Virus record (IMG/VR): IMGVR_UViG_3300007074_000046
Coordinates: 1-33,166 of that record
Source: a virus
DNA: 33,166 bases
Reading direction: 5' to 3' (one strand)
The translations under genes and the position numbers were made by a program. This document shows, piece by piece, positions 32,082-33,166 of the stretch (its first letter is position 1; each line of letters starts with the position of its first letter). The notes under the pieces were generated by a model that had not been told where the DNA came from, made no database searches, and saw only the letters and a program-made list of their open reading frames with translations.

Positions 32082-32384
32082 ATGACTATACTATCAGAAA
32101 ACATTAAACAACGCTTTGATCACGAAGCGGCCAAACAAACTCGTCGAGAAAAGTATGAGGCCAAACTCATATTTGCTTCTTGTGGAGGTATGTGGCGTGC
32201 AAACCCTACACTAATTACCTTGCTTACCAGCATTGAAGACATTGATAACCCAGTGATCTTAGATCTATACGGCAACCCTGTTAGTATTAACCGCATAGAA
32301 TTGTTAAAAGAAACTAAACAACGTTGGCAAGAACAAATGAATGCTTGGTTAGTTGAATTAACAGAAATAAGTCAACAACGATGA
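32082..32384 (+). CDS. Conserved hypothetical protein, 100 aa
   Basis: A small, charged, probably cytoplasmic protein. It has a basic helical N-terminus (KQRFDHEAAKQTRREKYEAK), then LIFASCGGMWRANPTLITLL and a short strand VILDLYGNPVSIN, then a helical tail ELLKETKQRWQEQMNAWLVE. I do not recognise a function. The shape resembles small T4-like phage proteins of unknown role. It follows the terminator, so it belongs to a new transcription unit. Its stop overlaps the next start as ATGA, which indicates co-translation with the putative glycosyltransferase downstream. Confidence 0.7.
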   Translation: MTILSENIKQRFDHEAAKQTRREKYEAKLIFASCGGMWRANPTLITLLTSIEDIDNPVILDLYGNPVSINRIELLKETKQRWQEQMNAWLVELTEISQQR

Positions 32385-33133
32385 CACGGGGTGTTTTAAT
32401 CTATGCCTTTAATAATGGCGAAATAGACTATGAAGCTATGGCTAGATGGAATGCTAAACGCATCAAACGATTCCTTGGGTTAGAAACCACAATCATTAGT
32501 AATTCAGAACATGCCTCTGCGGGCGGTACTAGAACATTTGACGGTGTTAAATCTCAATGGCTAAATGCTAGTCGTAGCAATGCGTGGGAAGACAGCCCTT
32601 ATGATGAAACTATAGTGATTGATGCTGATTATATAGTAAACTCAGATGTACTGCTAAAATTGTTTGACAGTCCGCAGAGTTTTCTTATACATCAAACTGT
32701 TAGTGATGCCTCAGGTAGAAACGCTTTTAGAGGACAAACAGACTTTGGTCAATTAAAGTTTCCGCAAAGCTGGGCCACAGTGTTTTACTTTAATAGAGAT
32801 GGATACAATAAGGCACTATTTGATATAATAAAAACTATTAAAGAACACTACAGTCATTTTGCTGAAATATACAAATTTGCACACAGGCCTTTTAGAAATG
32901 ATTATGCTTTTTCAATAGCACTAGGTATGGCATCCGGGCATGTTGTGAGTCCGAAATATAGCATACCTTGGCCGTTAGCAACTACATCAACAGATGTTGC
33001 AGTTTCAGTTGACAATGATGTTATTAACTTATCGTATAAAAAGAATAATAAACAAATGAAATGTCAAGTTAAAGGATTAGACATACATGTAATGCACAAG
33101 AAATCAATGGAGGCAATTAGTGCAACCAGTTAA
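32381..33133 (+). CDS. Putative glycosyltransferase (GT-A-like)
   Basis: A 250-aa protein. The N-terminus GVLIYAFNNGEIDYEAMARW, followed by a helix and the strand TTIIS, suits a Rossmann-like nucleotide-sugar domain. Residues 76-83 read ETIVIDAD, with D81-A-D83 as a candidate metal-binding D-x-D, followed by YIVNSDVLLKLF. RPFRNDYAFSIALGMASGH near residue 165 resembles the second acidic site of GT-A enzymes (N-D-x-x). No membrane segment is seen. The enzyme might modify phage DNA, virion protein or host surface sugars; the target cannot be read from the sequence. The gene overlaps its upstream neighbour by 4 nt and the next gene by 14 nt. Confidence 0.6.
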   Translation: MTRGVLIYAFNNGEIDYEAMARWNAKRIKRFLGLETTIISNSEHASAGGTRTFDGVKSQWLNASRSNAWEDSPYDETIVIDADYIVNSDVLLKLFDSPQSFLIHQTVSDASGRNAFRGQTDFGQLKFPQSWATVFYFNRDGYNKALFDIIKTIKEHYSHFAEIYKFAHRPFRNDYAFSIALGMASGHVVSPKYSIPWPLATTSTDVAVSVDNDVINLSYKKNNKQMKCQVKGLDIHVMHKKSMEAISATS

Positions 33134-33166
33134 AGCAGAAAGAGGTTATTTAATACTGGCACAAGG
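33120..33166 (+). CDS. Start of next gene, GTG start, cut by window edge
   Basis: An open frame begins at a GTG at 33120 and runs off the window: (M)QPVKAERGYLILAQ. A strong GGAGG (33109-33113) lies 6 nt before it. The opening ERGYLILAQ resembles the N-termini of marine phage glycosyltransferase-like proteins, which fits the neighbour, but only 15 codons are visible. It overlaps the 3' end of the preceding gene by 14 nt. Confidence 0.6.
   Translation, partial: MQPVKAERGYLILAQ

Overview
The window comes from a strictly lytic-type, AT-rich, T4-superfamily myovirus. The protein styles (cyanophage/pelagiphage-like gp48, gp53, gp5, gp25, gp6 and a giant wedge-like protein) point to a marine phage. 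The host cannot be fixed from the sequence. No tRNA, rRNA, CRISPR array, integrase or attachment site was seen, and no gene-free stretch exceeds about 125 bases.

Layout. Positions 1-4847 are a minus-strand replication/recombination/transcription operon. In transcription order it holds gp55 (late sigma factor), gp47 (Mre11/SbcD-like nuclease), two overlapping ORFs that together resemble one glycosyltransferase-like protein, and then gp46 (Rad50/SbcC-like ATPase) broken into two separate genes. A near-perfect sigma70 promoter at 4873-4900 drives this operon leftwards. Positions 4971-32000 are the plus-strand late baseplate block: gp48, gp53, an 858-aa hub-like protein, gp5, gp25, gp6, a 4459-aa giant protein in the gp7 position, a 218-aa virion protein, an inserted GIY-YIG-type homing endonuclease, and two further virion/fibre-like proteins. 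Late-promoter octamers close to (T/A/G)ATAAATA sit just upstream of most of these transcription units. The gp55 needed to read them is encoded in the divergent operon. A strong hairpin terminator at 32025-32055 closes the block. After it come a 100-aa unknown protein, a GT-A-like putative glycosyltransferase and the start of another gene with a GTG codon.

The most striking element is at 1-1793. The gp46 Walker A loop (G-A-R-N-G-T-G-K | T-T) is interrupted exactly between K and T by an intein. The intein is itself split into two genes, a 36-residue N-half and a 124-residue C-half, with a free-standing Vsr-like/EDxHD-type homing endonuclease gene lodged between them. This is the 'fractured gene' arrangement, here with an atypically short N-intein. 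A sequence matching the T4 late-promoter consensus lies inside the N-intein coding region, 61 nt upstream of the endonuclease start. It suggests that the endonuclease may have its own late expression. A functional gp46 would require protein trans-splicing of two polypeptides.

A second homing endonuclease (28914-29561) is flanked by a 14-bp imperfect direct repeat that duplicates the 3' end of the preceding virion gene, which may be an insertion footprint.
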